Shown here: positions 51,234 to 61,196 of the stretch, in pieces
Position numbering within the stretch: the first letter of the stretch is position 1
How the letters are laid out: each line of letters starts with the position of its first letter
Assembly (NCBI GenBank): GCA_020072645.1
Contig: JAIQGK010000024.1
Location: 1-61,985 of the forward strand
Reading direction: 5' to 3'
From: Terriglobia bacterium
GTDB taxonomy: Bacteria > Acidobacteriota > Terriglobia > Terriglobales > Acidobacteriaceae
DNA length: 61,985 bases
Position numbers and translations under genes: made by a program
Notes under the pieces: generated by a model
What the model was told of the DNA's origin: nothing
Database searches by the model: none
The model's input: only the letters and a program-made list of their open reading frames with translations

Positions 51234-52274
51234 TCAGGCACGAAGTACAGGTTTCCACCGCTCTTCCGCCAGCCGATCAGCCGCCTGATACGTGGGAATC
51301 TTTTCTCTTTCAGCCATGGCAAAGATGGTCAGCAGCGTGTCATAGATCGCATCGGTCTTCGCCAGCGTTTTCTCAACGTCCCATCCCATCATCTCGCGGC
51401 AGCAGCCATTGATTACGCCGCCGGCATTGGCCGCGTAATCGGGCGCGTAAACAATGCGCCGCTTCTCCAGCAGATCGCCATGCCGAGGCTCCAGCAATTG
51501 GTTGTTAGCCCCGCCCACGACCAGCGCGACTTTGAATTCCGGCAGCGTCTGATCGTTGACGACTCCACCTAGCGCGCACGGCGCAAATATGTCGGCCTCT
51601 GCCGAATAAATCTCTTCCAGCGCGACCATGCTTGCTCCATGATCGTCCATTGCGCGCTTTACCTTGGCCGCATCCACATCGGTAACAATCAGCTTGGCCC
51701 CGACTCGCGCCAGCTCTCCGGCCAGAAAATATCCCACGTGTCCGCAGCCCTGAATGGCGACGGTCTTTCCCGCCAGATCGTCGCTTCCCCATTTGTGCTT
51801 TGCCGCAGCCTGCATCGCTCGAAATACGCCGCGCGCCGTGTGCGGTGACGGATCGCCCGAACGGCCCTGCAATCCGCCAACGTAAGTAGTCTCTTTCAGG
51901 ATATACTCCATGTCCGCTGGACTCGTGCCCACGTCCTCTGCGGTGATGTATTTACCGGCAAAGCTGTTAACCATCCGGCCATGCGCGCGGAAAAGCTGCT
52001 CGCGATCGGTAGCTTTGCCATCGTGCATGATGATGGATTTCCCACCGCCAAATGGCAATCCAGCCAATGCATTTTTGTAGGTCATGCCCCGAGCCAGACG
52101 TAACGCGTCAGTCATCGCATCGTCTTCAGTCTTGTAACTCCAATAACGGGTGCCGCCTACGGCCGGGCCCAGCGTCGTGGAATGGATCGCAATAATTCCC
52201 TGGTAGCCTGCTGCGTCGCCCGACCCAAGCACTACACGCTCATAGCCGGGCACACGGATTTCCCTGATTTTCAT
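51234..52274 (-). CDS. Leucine/Glu/Phe/Val dehydrogenase
   Basis: The 346-residue product is an amino acid dehydrogenase of the leucine dehydrogenase subgroup, converting branched-chain amino acids to 2-oxo acids with NAD. Substrate-binding elements are GPAVGGTRYWSYKTEDDAM and ALAGLPFGGGKSIIM (catalytic Lys near residue 79), with TAEDVGTSPADMEYI following. The Rossmann motif is AIQGCGHVGYFLAGELA near residue 175. The C-terminal part has PDYAANAGGVINGCCREMMG. It is cytosolic and the length is normal. Specificity for Leu versus Phe/Val is inferred only. Confidence 0.92.
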   Translation of the reverse strand: MKIREIRVPGYERVVLGSGDAAGYQGIIAIHSTTLGPAVGGTRYWSYKTEDDAMTDALRLARGMTYKNALAGLPFGGGKSIIMHDGKATDREQLFRAHGRMVNSFAGKYITAEDVGTSPADMEYILKETTYVGGLQGRSGDPSPHTARGVFRAMQAAAKHKWGSDDLAGKTVAIQGCGHVGYFLAGELARVGAKLIVTDVDAAKVKRAMDDHGASMVALEEIYSAEADIFAPCALGGVVNDQTLPEFKVALVVGGANNQLLEPRHGDLLEKRRIVYAPDYAANAGGVINGCCREMMGWDVEKTLAKTDAIYDTLLTIFAMAEREKIPTYQAADRLAEERWKPVLRA

Positions 52275-52354
52275 AGGACCCTTTGAAAATTGGAGGATGG
52301 AGTACCGATGAATTTACCAGATTGCTCCGCCACACGGAAGAGTGTCTTAGTACA

Positions 52355-55300
52355 ATGCTCTTGCCTATGTCGAAAAACTTTTCTCTCGTGCGCTTCATCC
52401 CACTTTGCACGCTTCTCGTCCTTTTATCTGGCTTTGCATCTTCCCAGCAGCTCGATCCTAATCTGTACAACGGTCTACGCTGGCGCATGATCGGCCCGCA
52501 CCGCGGCGGACGCACCGTTGCCGTAAGCGGCGTTGAAGGCCAGCCAAACGTTTATTACTTTGGCGGCGTTGGCGGCGGCGTGTGGAAGACCGCGAATGGC
52601 GGCATCACTTGGGAACCAATCTTTGACAGCCAGCCTATCGCGTCCATCGGTGCGCTGTCCGTCGCTCCGTCAAATCCCAACGTCATCTATGTCGGCACAG
52701 GCGAATCCGATTTCCGCTCCGACCTGACTTATGGCAATGGCGTTTACAAATCGACTGATGCCGGCCACACATGGAAGAATATCGGGCTGACCGCGTCGCA
52801 GCACATCAGCCGTATTGCCATTGACCCGCACAATCCGGATACATTATTCGTCGCGGCCATGGGTAGCGCATATGGGCCCAGCGCTGAGCGCGGCGTTTTC
52901 CGTTCGACGGACGGCGGAGCGACATGGCAAAAAGTCCTTTTCAAAGACGACAACACCGGCGCTATCGATATCACGCTTGATCCCGATAATCCAAAAGCCG
53001 TGTGGGCAGCTCTGGTGCATGACCAGCGTCCGCCCTGGAGCGCGTATCCTCCCGTCACAACCAACGGAGCAATCTACAAATCCATAGATGGCGGAACTGA
53101 GTGGAAACCTGTCACAGGTGGCGGACTTCCTGAAGGCGATTGGGGACGCATAGGTCTGGCCGTCGCACGCGGCACGCACGGCCAGCGCGTCTATGCATTG
53201 ATTGACACGAAAGAAGGCGGCGTGTTCAAGTCGGACGATGGTGGCCAAACATGGCTCCGCACCGGCAAAGATCCGCGCCTCGGCCGCCTTTGGTATTTCG
53301 GCGAAATTTACGTCGATCCTAAAAATCCTGACACTGTGTATGTTCCCAATGTCTCGATTTATCGCTCCACCGATGCAGGAAAAACTTTTGTCGCCATCAA
53401 AGGCGCACCCGGCGGCGATGATTATCACGCGCTCTGGATTGATCCCAGCAATCCGCAACGCATGATCTTTGGCAGCGACCAGGGCGCTGGCGTCAGCGTG
53501 GACGCGGGCCACACCTGGAGCAGTTGGTATAACCAGCCAACGGCGCAGTTCTATCACGTGGCTGTTGACAATGATTTTCCTTATTACGTTTACGGCGCAC
53601 AGCAGGATAGCGGCAGCGTCTTTATTCTCAGCCGCAGTAATGACGGCGCTATCACCTTCCGCGACTGGCACCCTGCCGGCGCCGGTGAGAGCGGTTATAT
53701 CGCACCCGATCCTTCCGATTCCAACATCATCTATGGGGGAGGAACTTATGGAGAACTCTTCCGTTATGACCGTCGCACCGGACAGGCACAGATCATCGCC
53801 CCGGATGCCATCCGCAACTTCGGTGAAGCTCATCCCGAGCATCGTTATACATGGACATCTCCTGTAGTCTTCTCGCCGCAGGATCCGCACACTCTTTATT
53901 TCGGATCACAGTACGTGCTGCGCAGCAATGACCGCGGTAACAGTTGGCAGAAGATCAGTCCAGACCTTACAGGCGCTGATCCAAAAGCGTCACAGGACGG
54001 ACCGCTAACGGTTGAAAATGCCAGAGCACGCGGGCACGGCGTGGTTTATACCATTGCGCCTTCGCCGGTAAGCGCCGGACAAATCTGGGTAGGCACAGAT
54101 AGCGGCTTGATTCAGCTCACGCGCGACGGCGGCAAGACCTGGAACAATGTCACTCCTTCAGGACTCTCTGACTGGAGCAAGATCAGCATCGTCGAGCCTT
54201 CACACTTCAACGCAGGCACGGCTTATGCAGCGGTGGATCGTCATCGGCTCAATGATATGGGCCCATACATCTATCGCACGCGGGATTTCGGCAAGACATG
54301 GGCGCGAATCAACAACGGCATTCCCAATGGCGCATACGTGCGGGCCGTACGCGAAGACCGGGTCAAGAAAGGGCTGCTCTTTGCTGGAACCGAACTCGGC
54401 GTTTATTTCTCTATCAATGACGGCGACTCATGGCAGCCGCTGCAACTCAACCTGCCGGTTTCTCCCGTACATGATCTGGTCATCAAAGACAACGATCTGG
54501 TGATTGCAACGCACGGCCGGGCCTTCTGGATTCTGGATGACATTTCAGCTTTGCGTCAGATGACTGACGAAATCAAATCAGCCCCAGCGCATCTTTTCCA
54601 GCCTTCCACCGCCATGCGTATCCGCGCCACCACCCACGGAGACACGCCTCTGCCGCCGGAAGAGCCTTCGGGAGAGAACCCGCCGCCCGGAGCAATCTTC
54701 TACTATTACTTGAAGTCGCCCGCGCAGGGTGAGGTAAAACTTGATGTGCTGGACGCAAAGGGCAGCGTCATTCGTTCGTACTCCAGCAAAGACCAGCCGT
54801 TCCATCCCCCAACGCCACCGGCTTTCCCCATGTATTGGTTTAAGCCTGAAGCGCCGATCTCAACCGCAGCGGGAATGCATCGCTTCGTCTGGGACGTTCG
54901 CTACGCCGCGCCGCCGGTCGCCCAGCCCGGATACAGCATGTTTACCATTGCAGGCGGTGACGTGCCACGTGAACCTGCTGGTCCGCAGGCGCTTCCCGGC
55001 GGGTATCAAGTACGGCTTACCGTCGACGGCAAAACATACACGCAGCCCTTCAAGCTCACCATGGATCCTCGCGTAAAAACCACGCCCCAGGATTTGGAAA
55101 AGCAATTCTCTCTGGAGTTAAAACTCGTCCAAGCCTCGCAGCAGGCGAACCAGGCTGTCGAAGATATTCACGCCGCAGCGCAGACAGGAAAGATCAGCGC
55201 TGACGATGAGAAGAAGCTTGCAGGCGCGCGACGGCGCCGCGGCGAAGCTGAATCTGAAGGTCCTCCCGGCCAGCAGCCGGCATTCGCGCAGGTGATCGGC

Positions 55301-55435
55301 AACCTTGGCCAGCTGATTGTCGCCGTGGATAGCGCCGACGCCGCTCCCACGACCCAGGAATCCCAGGCCGCAGAAAAAACTCTGGCGCAGGCGCAGGCCC
55401 TGTTCAAGCAGTGGGAGGCGTTAAAGCCCAAATAG
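52355..55435 (+). CDS. Sortilin/VPS10-like BNR-repeat glycoside-hydrolase-type protein
   Basis: The start is ATG 52355 or 52367 (MSKNFSLVRFIPLCTLLVLL, then a signal cleavage near SGFASSQQ). The product is about 1026 residues. The N-terminal 700 residues are two seven-bladed-type propellers of Asp-box/BNR repeats (STDAGHTWKN, STDGGATWQK, SDDGGQTWLR, TRDGGKTWNN). Then comes an Ig-like segment (GEVKLDVLDAKGSVIRSYSS) and a helical end with QLIVAVDSADAAPTTQESQA. Proteins of this type are secreted, common in acidobacteria and Bacteroidetes, and often annotated as glycosyl hydrolases without proof. The FAD oxidoreductase gene follows after 1 bp. Confidence 0.87.
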   Translation: MLLPMSKNFSLVRFIPLCTLLVLLSGFASSQQLDPNLYNGLRWRMIGPHRGGRTVAVSGVEGQPNVYYFGGVGGGVWKTANGGITWEPIFDSQPIASIGALSVAPSNPNVIYVGTGESDFRSDLTYGNGVYKSTDAGHTWKNIGLTASQHISRIAIDPHNPDTLFVAAMGSAYGPSAERGVFRSTDGGATWQKVLFKDDNTGAIDITLDPDNPKAVWAALVHDQRPPWSAYPPVTTNGAIYKSIDGGTEWKPVTGGGLPEGDWGRIGLAVARGTHGQRVYALIDTKEGGVFKSDDGGQTWLRTGKDPRLGRLWYFGEIYVDPKNPDTVYVPNVSIYRSTDAGKTFVAIKGAPGGDDYHALWIDPSNPQRMIFGSDQGAGVSVDAGHTWSSWYNQPTAQFYHVAVDNDFPYYVYGAQQDSGSVFILSRSNDGAITFRDWHPAGAGESGYIAPDPSDSNIIYGGGTYGELFRYDRRTGQAQIIAPDAIRNFGEAHPEHRYTWTSPVVFSPQDPHTLYFGSQYVLRSNDRGNSWQKISPDLTGADPKASQDGPLTVENARARGHGVVYTIAPSPVSAGQIWVGTDSGLIQLTRDGGKTWNNVTPSGLSDWSKISIVEPSHFNAGTAYAAVDRHRLNDMGPYIYRTRDFGKTWARINNGIPNGAYVRAVREDRVKKGLLFAGTELGVYFSINDGDSWQPLQLNLPVSPVHDLVIKDNDLVIATHGRAFWILDDISALRQMTDEIKSAPAHLFQPSTAMRIRATTHGDTPLPPEEPSGENPPPGAIFYYYLKSPAQGEVKLDVLDAKGSVIRSYSSKDQPFHPPTPPAFPMYWFKPEAPISTAAGMHRFVWDVRYAAPPVAQPGYSMFTIAGGDVPREPAGPQALPGGYQVRLTVDGKTYTQPFKLTMDPRVKTTPQDLEKQFSLELKLVQASQQANQAVEDIHAAAQTGKISADDEKKLAGARRRRGEAESEGPPGQQPAFAQVIGNLGQLIVAVDSADAAPTTQESQAAEKTLAQAQALFKQWEALKPK

Positions 55436-55436
55436 C

Positions 55437-56597
55437 ATGCATACAGCGGACGTGGTCATCATCGGCGGCGGCATAGTTGGCTCAAGCATCGCTTGGCACC
55501 TCACGCATGCGGGTTGCAAGAGCGTGCTGGTCATTGAGCGGGAAAGTTCGCAGGGAAAAGGTTCCACCGGCAAGAGCATGGGCGGAGTGCGCGCGCAGTT
55601 TTCCACGCCCGTCAATATACAGATGTCGCTGTACTCGATTCCTTTCTATGCCAAATTTGAAGAAGTCGTCGGCCATCCTGCCGATTATCGCCCGCAAGGT
55701 TATCTTTTCCTCGCGACCAAGGACTCACACCTCGCGTATCTGCGCGACAACTTCGAGCGGCAAAAGAAACTCGGTTTGACGACCGCCCGTCTGCTTCCCG
55801 CTGACGAAATTCGCGCCATGCTGCCGCAGCTCCGCTCTGACGACGTTCTCGGCGGCAGCTTCTGCTCGACCGACGGATTTGTGGATCCTTACAGCGTGAT
55901 GAATGGCTTCATGGCCTCAGCCGTGGAACACGGAGCCACGTTGTGGAAGAGGACTGAAGTTACAGGCATCGGCACAGATGAGCAAGGCGCATTCCGCGTG
56001 GAAACCACTCGCGGCCCGGTTTCCACCCGCACGGTCGTCAATGCCGGGGGAGCATGGGCGGCACAAATTGCGAAATTCGTCGGCGTCGATCTGCCGGTTG
56101 AGCCGCTGCGGCGCATGCTTGTCCCGTCTGAACCTTTTTCGGACTTTCCGCATACCTCTCCCATGGTCATCGACATGAGCACGGGCTTCCATTTCCGCCC
56201 GGAAGGCCGCGGCTTTCTGCTGGCCTGGAACGATCCTGAGGAAACGCCTGGTTATAAAACTGACTTCGAGACAGCGTTTATCGAAAAAATCCTACTGCAC
56301 GCTGCCGACCGTGTCCCAGCCTTTGAGAATCTTCCAATCAATCCCAAGCGTGCCTGGGCGGGACTCTATGAGATGACGCCCGATCATCACTGCGTGCTCG
56401 GTCCGGTCGCTGCCGTGCCCGGATTCTTTCTGGCCAACGGCTTCAGCGGCCACGGCGTGATGCACTCACCAGCGACAGGTAAGATTCTTGCAAACCTTAT
56501 TTTGCAGGGAAAAACCGATGTAGTGGATGATGTTGGTGTTCTCGCTTTCGAGCGCTTCGCCAAGGGTCAGTTGCTGCATGAAACTGCGGTGCTATAA
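55437..56597 (+). CDS. FAD-dependent amino-group oxidoreductase (DAO family)
   Basis: The 386-residue product is of the DAO/sarcosine oxidase superfamily. The N-terminal FAD-binding motif is VVIIGGGIVGSSIAWHLTHA, followed by the Rossmann acidic residue in VLVIERE. Downstream are GSTGKSMGGVRAQFSTP, TVVNAGGAWAAQIAKFVGVD, RAWAGLYEMTPDHHCVLGPV and the C-terminal GFSGHGVMHSPATGKI. It resembles sarcosine/glycine oxidases and the FAD subunits of hydrogen cyanide or proline dehydrogenase-like enzymes. No signal peptide is seen. It lies 1 bp after the BNR-repeat gene, in the same transcript. Confidence 0.9.
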   Translation: MHTADVVIIGGGIVGSSIAWHLTHAGCKSVLVIERESSQGKGSTGKSMGGVRAQFSTPVNIQMSLYSIPFYAKFEEVVGHPADYRPQGYLFLATKDSHLAYLRDNFERQKKLGLTTARLLPADEIRAMLPQLRSDDVLGGSFCSTDGFVDPYSVMNGFMASAVEHGATLWKRTEVTGIGTDEQGAFRVETTRGPVSTRTVVNAGGAWAAQIAKFVGVDLPVEPLRRMLVPSEPFSDFPHTSPMVIDMSTGFHFRPEGRGFLLAWNDPEETPGYKTDFETAFIEKILLHAADRVPAFENLPINPKRAWAGLYEMTPDHHCVLGPVAAVPGFFLANGFSGHGVMHSPATGKILANLILQGKTDVVDDVGVLAFERFAKGQLLHETAVL

Positions 56598-56740
56598 GTT
56601 TTCACCGCAAAGGACGCTAAGGGCGCGAAGGAAGAAAAAGATTTAGATGAAAATACGCGAATCCATGCAAAGGAACGCCCGTTTGGATTCGTGTTGATTC
56701 GCGCTGATTTTTTCCTTGGCGTCCTTGCGGTGAAACTTTT
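56597..56740. repeat. Composite inverted repeat filling a convergent gap (type C)
   Basis: The arms 56597-56622 and 56714-56740 pair around CACCGCAAAGGACGCTAAGG and its complement, with one bulge and one mismatch. An inner pair (CGCGAATCC with GGATTCG) is present. The element spans exactly from the stop of the FAD gene to the stop of the leftward gene. It may serve as a bidirectional terminator. Confidence 0.8.
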
Positions 56741-57279
56741 CAATTATGCGCCGGATTAACCACTTGGAAGGAATTGATGATCCGGTTCACGTCCGCGGGG
56801 CGCTTACCCTTGTATCCTGCGCTGATGATGTAAAAGATTTTGTCGCCACAGTGGAAGCGATGCAGGCTGCGCTCCTCGGATGATCCGGTCTCATATTCCA
56901 GGCCACGCAAGCCGGAGAGCTCCACTTGTTTGAGCGTTCCCCGAATCACCGGCTCCTTCGGGTCTTTGTTGCTGTCTGCTTTGTCCCACAGGTCAGCCAG
57001 CGTGGTTTCGCAATCCATAAGCTTGTGGACGGCACGTAGATTAAAGATTGTTCCGTCTTCCAGGCGAACCGTGTAGACATGTATGTGGCGATCGCCACCA
57101 TCGTTACGCGGCGTGGTCGGCGCGGGCAGGGTAATCGCGAAGCCGTCGTCAGGATAAACGTAGGGTCTCCACTGCTGCGACTCTTGTTTTTTCGCTGCGC
57201 GCTTCTGCGCCACGCTTTTTTGCGCCAACGGCGCGCCAATCAGCATTACACCAAGGATTGTGAGAACAATCGTTTTCAT
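56740..57279 (-). CDS. Exported protein of unknown function
   Basis: The 179-residue product has a signal peptide (MKTIVLTILGVMLIGAPLAQ) and a basic linker (KRAAKKQESQQ). The mature part begins WRPYVYPDDGFAITLPAPTT and ends FYIISAGYKGKRPADVNRII. The pattern of DGFAITLP at the start and a final helix before NSFQV resembles small PsbP/DUF1795-like exported proteins. No certain family assignment is made. It converges on the FAD oxidoreductase gene. Confidence 0.7.
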   Translation of the reverse strand: MKTIVLTILGVMLIGAPLAQKSVAQKRAAKKQESQQWRPYVYPDDGFAITLPAPTTPRNDGGDRHIHVYTVRLEDGTIFNLRAVHKLMDCETTLADLWDKADSNKDPKEPVIRGTLKQVELSGLRGLEYETGSSEERSLHRFHCGDKIFYIISAGYKGKRPADVNRIINSFQVVNPAHN

Positions 57280-57327
57280 AGGCTGAAGAACATCTTATCA
57301 GCCTGAGTCGCTCCCCGTCGGAATCCG

Positions 57328-57717
57328 TTAGGCCTGCGCTGCCAATGCACTATCGAGTTTGCGTATCGCATCTTTCAGCGCATCCCGTCCGGCAAACTGC
57401 TTCGCTTCAACCTCAAGTTCTGCTGCCAGCTGGTTGCTCATGCGCGTAATACAGTGGATGCGCTCCTCGGTGATTATGGTGGAAAGCTCGCGGCTGTCGC
57501 CATCCAGCCATTTCTCCACCTGCCAGCCGGTTTTGCGGGCACTATCCACGGCAAAGCGAAATTCGCTTAAAACGCGGCGATCCACCATCCCGGCGCTTAG
57601 CAATTGTTCCAACCGCTGCAGTTCGCCGGTAATCCGTGCAACCTGATTTGTTACTTGTCTGGTGAAAGCCTGATTGGCTTCCTGAATTGCTGTTTCCTTG
57701 ATTACTGCTTCTATCAT
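57328..57717 (-). CDS. Cytosolic helical protein, unknown
   Basis: From ATG 57717 (MIEAVIKETAIQEANQ), with GGGAG just upstream, the product has 129 residues. It is almost entirely helical: FTRQVTNQVARITGELQRLE, LSEFRFAVDSARKTGWQVEK, RIHCITRMSNQLAAELEVEA. No family is recognised. A longer frame from 57816 has no ribosome binding site. It is divergent from the 57870 gene. Confidence 0.65.
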   Translation of the reverse strand: MIEAVIKETAIQEANQAFTRQVTNQVARITGELQRLEQLLSAGMVDRRVLSEFRFAVDSARKTGWQVEKWLDGDSRELSTIITEERIHCITRMSNQLAAELEVEAKQFAGRDALKDAIRKLDSALAAQA

Positions 57718-57869
57718 TTCTGCTCCCGGAAGGTCATGTACCTTATTTCCGTAGAGTAGTACAACTTCCGGTTTGGAGGTTAGTGACCTAGGTAACATGC
57801 CAGCCCAACTTTTCAAGCGGTATTGAACACGCTATCTGAGCCGCGATTAAAAAGAGTAAAGTGGGCTCC

Positions 57870-58493
57870 ATGAAATCAGCGGTAATAGGCGTGAGCGTCC
57901 ACTCCGGATGGGGTGTGGTGGTGACCGTCGCAGGTAAGTTTGGCACGGAAGAAGTCCTGGATCGTCGCAGACTGGTTATCATTGATTCCAAAGTCGCCGG
58001 TGCGGCCCAGCCCTATCATCACGTTCAAGCAAAGGAAATTCATGCCGCCGAAGCGCATTTGAACCAATGCGCGGCCGAGTCGCGGCGGCTGGCCGTTCAA
58101 GCGCTCACCCGCGTTGTCTCTGAGCTTGGCGATCGGGGTTTCGTGCTGGTCGCATCAGCCCTCCTGCTCGGTTCGGCGCGACCTCTACCTGATCTGGAAA
58201 AAATAATGGCTTCTCACCCGTTAATTCATACGGCTGAAGGTGAATTCTTCCGCCAGGCTTTCCGCAGTGCTTTTGAACACCTGAAAATTCCGGTTACCGG
58301 AATTCCCGCACGAGATCTTGACGACTATGCGCTGAAAGCCTTTGGAAAAGCCGCGCCGCAGATCCACAACAGAATCGATGGAATGGGACGCACTCTTGGC
58401 GCGCCGTGGACCAAAGACGAAAAGACAGCCGCGCTTGCCGCCGCCATCGTACTGACAGGCGCGCGGTCGAAACGTCACGCTTCCGGCGCATAG
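57870..58493 (+). CDS. Conserved-looking protein, unknown
   Basis: From ATG 57870 the product has 207 residues. It starts MKSAVIGVSVHSGWGVVVTV, then EVLDRRRLVIIDSKVAGAAQ, and has a helical middle (AAEAHLNQCAAESRRLAVQA). The C-terminal half includes DDYALKAFGKAAPQIHNRID and GAPWTKDEKTAALAAAIVL. The opening is reminiscent of RuvC-like or ASKHA folds (first strand with Gly and Ser), but I cannot assign a family. It is cytosolic. Confidence 0.7.
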   Translation: MKSAVIGVSVHSGWGVVVTVAGKFGTEEVLDRRRLVIIDSKVAGAAQPYHHVQAKEIHAAEAHLNQCAAESRRLAVQALTRVVSELGDRGFVLVASALLLGSARPLPDLEKIMASHPLIHTAEGEFFRQAFRSAFEHLKIPVTGIPARDLDDYALKAFGKAAPQIHNRIDGMGRTLGAPWTKDEKTAALAAAIVLTGARSKRHASGA

Positions 58494-58593
58494 ACCATAG
58501 GTCTACGAATGCCCCGCCCCAGATAGATTTCTTCAAACATCTTCAAATTTGGAATAGACTCATTCGTTCCAAAACCTGAGGCAAAGCGGGGTC

Positions 58594-61170
58594 ATGAGAA
58601 AGCATATGAACAAGCAGGCACGTCAGTTTATTCGTTTATTAATTATCGTGGTTACCCTACCTTTCTGCCAGGTGGCAAATGCTCAGCAATCGCCTCAGGA
58701 AGAGCACACTGTTCTCCATGGTTACCAGAAGGCTCCGCAGCCAATCTCTGACATTCTGAATGCGCGGCCCACGCCGCTCGTCCAGGTAAGCCCCGATGGA
58801 AAATGGCTGCTCTCCGCCGACCGTCTGGCCAATCCTCCGATCGCCGATCTGGCGCAGCCCATGCTTCGCCTTGCCGGCTTGCGCATCAATCCCACGACAA
58901 ATGGCAGACATCATCCTCCTCGCCTCATCGCTTTGAGCCTGGTTCAGGTTGCGACGGGCAAGACGCTCAAGATTACAGGTATTCCCGCCAATCCTTATCT
59001 CAGCCTTCCTGACTGGTCGCCCGACGGCACCAAATTCGCCTTTACCAACACCGTCGCCGACGGCATCGAATTGTGGATCGGCAACGTTGAAACCGCCAAG
59101 GCCGAGAAGCTTGAGGGCTTCAAGATCAGCGCCATCCTCGGCGATCCCTTGCAGTGGATGCCCGACGGCAAAGCGCTCTTGGTCCAGGTCGTTCCTTCTG
59201 GCCGCGGTAATGCTCCCGCCGAGCCCAAGACCCCAGATGGCCCGATCATTCAGGAGAGCGATGGCAAGAAAGCCCCGGTACGCACCTATGAAGACCTGCT
59301 CGAAAATCCGCACGATGAAAAGCTGTTTGACTACTACGCCACGTCGCAGTTGACGCGTGTCAGCTTGCCTCATGTCGGCCACCTCGGCCCAATCCGCGCG
59401 AGCATTGACGTCAACGGCGCAAGCAGGATCGGCAAGCCGGGAATCTTTTCCCGCATAGACCCTTCTCCCGACGGCAAGCACCTGCTCGTCGTTCGCATCC
59501 AGCATCCATATTCCTACATCATGCCGGAGAGCGACTTCCCGCGCGAAGTCGAAGTCTGGGACCTTACCGGAAAGCTCGAGCACAAAATTGCCAGCCTGCC
59601 ATTGGCGGACCATGTTCCCATTGAAGGCGTGCTGACCGGCCCGCGCGACTACCAATGGGTTCCCACACAGCCGGCCACGCTGATCTGGGCGAACGCGCTG
59701 GATGGCGGCGATCCTAAAACCAAAACTCCCTTCCGTGATGAAATAATGATGCTTAGCGCCCCATTTACTGACAAACCGCGCGAACTGGTGAAGCTGGAAC
59801 AGCGATTTCTTCCTGCCGGCGGTGGTGGCGGCGGTTTCCGCGCTGGCTCAGCGATTGAGTGGGGCGACAATGGGATTGGTTTGGTGCGTGATTACAATCG
59901 CGACCGGCGCTGGCTGCGCACTTTTTTAATCGATATCGCCAAACCCGGCGAGCAACCCAGGCTGATCTGGGAGCGTTCCATACGCGACCGTTATCGCGAT
60001 CCCGGCTCGCCGCTGATGCGCACTCTGCCAAACGGCAAGAGGGTGATGCGCCAGGCTGGCAGTGCTATTTTCCTGGCGGGCAACGGCGCTTCACAAAAAG
60101 GCGAGTTCCCTTTCCTGGATCGTTTTGACCTTGATACCCTGAAATCCGACCGTATCTTCCAATGCGGCGATGGCCAATATGAGTCCGTGATTGCGCTTCT
60201 GGCCGACGATGGAACAAAGTTCCTGACCCGCCACGAGAGTCCCACGGAACCGCCCAATTATTTTGTTCGCACGGCCAATGGTGCAGACAAAAAAGCCGTC
60301 ACTGATTTTCCAGATCCTGCTCCGCAGCTTCACGGCATTACCAAACGGCTGGTGACCTATAAACGAGCAGATGGCGTGCAGCTGTCCTTTACGCTCTACC
60401 TGCCTGCCAACCATAAAGAAGGCGAGCGCCTGCCAACCATCGTGTGGGCGTATCCGCTGGAGTTCAATGACGCCGATACAGCCGGACAGGTCTCAGGCTC
60501 GCCGTACCACTTCACCACCATCACCGGCATCTCGCAGCTGTTTTTGGTAACGCAGGGTTACGCCATTCTCGATAACGCCACCATGCCGGTCGTCGGCGAT
60601 CCGGAGACCATGAACAATACTTATGTGGAGCAGGTTGTGGCCAGCGCCAAAGCCGCCATCGATAAAGCCGTAGAGATGGGCGTCACCGATCCTAACCGGG
60701 TCGGCGTGGGCGGACACAGCTATGGCGCTTTCATGACTGCCAATCTGCTGGCGCATTCCGATCTATTCCGGGCTGGCGTCGCTCGCAGCGGCGCGTACAA
60801 TCGCACACTCACACCTTTTGGTTTCCAGAGCGAGCGCCGCACCATTTGGGAAGCGCCGGAGATGTACATCAAGGTTTCGCCCTTCATGCAAGCCGACAAG
60901 ATCAAGCATCCCATCCTGCTGATCCACGGCATGGCTGACGATAACTCGGGAACTTTTCCCATCCAGAGTGAGCGCATGTACCAGGCCATCAAAGGCAACG
61001 GCGGGATCGTTCGCTATGTCCAGCTTCCCTATGAAGCTCACGGCTACCTGGCCCGAGAATCCACTGAACACACGCTGTGGGAGATGGTTACGTGGTTCGA
61101 TAAATGGGTGAAGAACGCGCCACCGTCCGGAGGGCAGACCAAAACCGCAAAGAGTAACGAGCAGCATTGA
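58594..61170 (+). CDS. S9 family serine peptidase (prolyl oligopeptidase type)
   Basis: The 858-residue product has a signal peptide (IRLLIIVVTLPFCQVANAQQ). A beta-propeller domain (about residues 60-580, blades such as VQVSPDGKWLLSADRL) precedes the C-terminal alpha/beta hydrolase domain. The catalytic Ser lies in VGGHSYGAFMTANLL near residue 709, the Asp in HGMADDNSGTFP near 780, and the His in PYEAHGYLARESTEH near 814. The ending matches S9D glutamyl aminopeptidase-like enzymes. It would act on peptides in the periplasm or outside. No neighbour suggests a substrate. Confidence 0.93.
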   Translation: MRKHMNKQARQFIRLLIIVVTLPFCQVANAQQSPQEEHTVLHGYQKAPQPISDILNARPTPLVQVSPDGKWLLSADRLANPPIADLAQPMLRLAGLRINPTTNGRHHPPRLIALSLVQVATGKTLKITGIPANPYLSLPDWSPDGTKFAFTNTVADGIELWIGNVETAKAEKLEGFKISAILGDPLQWMPDGKALLVQVVPSGRGNAPAEPKTPDGPIIQESDGKKAPVRTYEDLLENPHDEKLFDYYATSQLTRVSLPHVGHLGPIRASIDVNGASRIGKPGIFSRIDPSPDGKHLLVVRIQHPYSYIMPESDFPREVEVWDLTGKLEHKIASLPLADHVPIEGVLTGPRDYQWVPTQPATLIWANALDGGDPKTKTPFRDEIMMLSAPFTDKPRELVKLEQRFLPAGGGGGGFRAGSAIEWGDNGIGLVRDYNRDRRWLRTFLIDIAKPGEQPRLIWERSIRDRYRDPGSPLMRTLPNGKRVMRQAGSAIFLAGNGASQKGEFPFLDRFDLDTLKSDRIFQCGDGQYESVIALLADDGTKFLTRHESPTEPPNYFVRTANGADKKAVTDFPDPAPQLHGITKRLVTYKRADGVQLSFTLYLPANHKEGERLPTIVWAYPLEFNDADTAGQVSGSPYHFTTITGISQLFLVTQGYAILDNATMPVVGDPETMNNTYVEQVVASAKAAIDKAVEMGVTDPNRVGVGGHSYGAFMTANLLAHSDLFRAGVARSGAYNRTLTPFGFQSERRTIWEAPEMYIKVSPFMQADKIKHPILLIHGMADDNSGTFPIQSERMYQAIKGNGGIVRYVQLPYEAHGYLARESTEHTLWEMVTWFDKWVKNAPPSGGQTKTAKSNEQH

Positions 61171-61196
61171 TCAGCGAGCACGAGGAGGAAAATGGG

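Noticed and set aside
52844-53890. 348-residue minus-strand frame
   Set aside because: Antisense to the BNR-repeat gene; its repetitive pattern mirrors the propeller codons.
58657-59655. 332-residue minus-strand frame
   Set aside because: Antisense to the S9 peptidase with no start signal.
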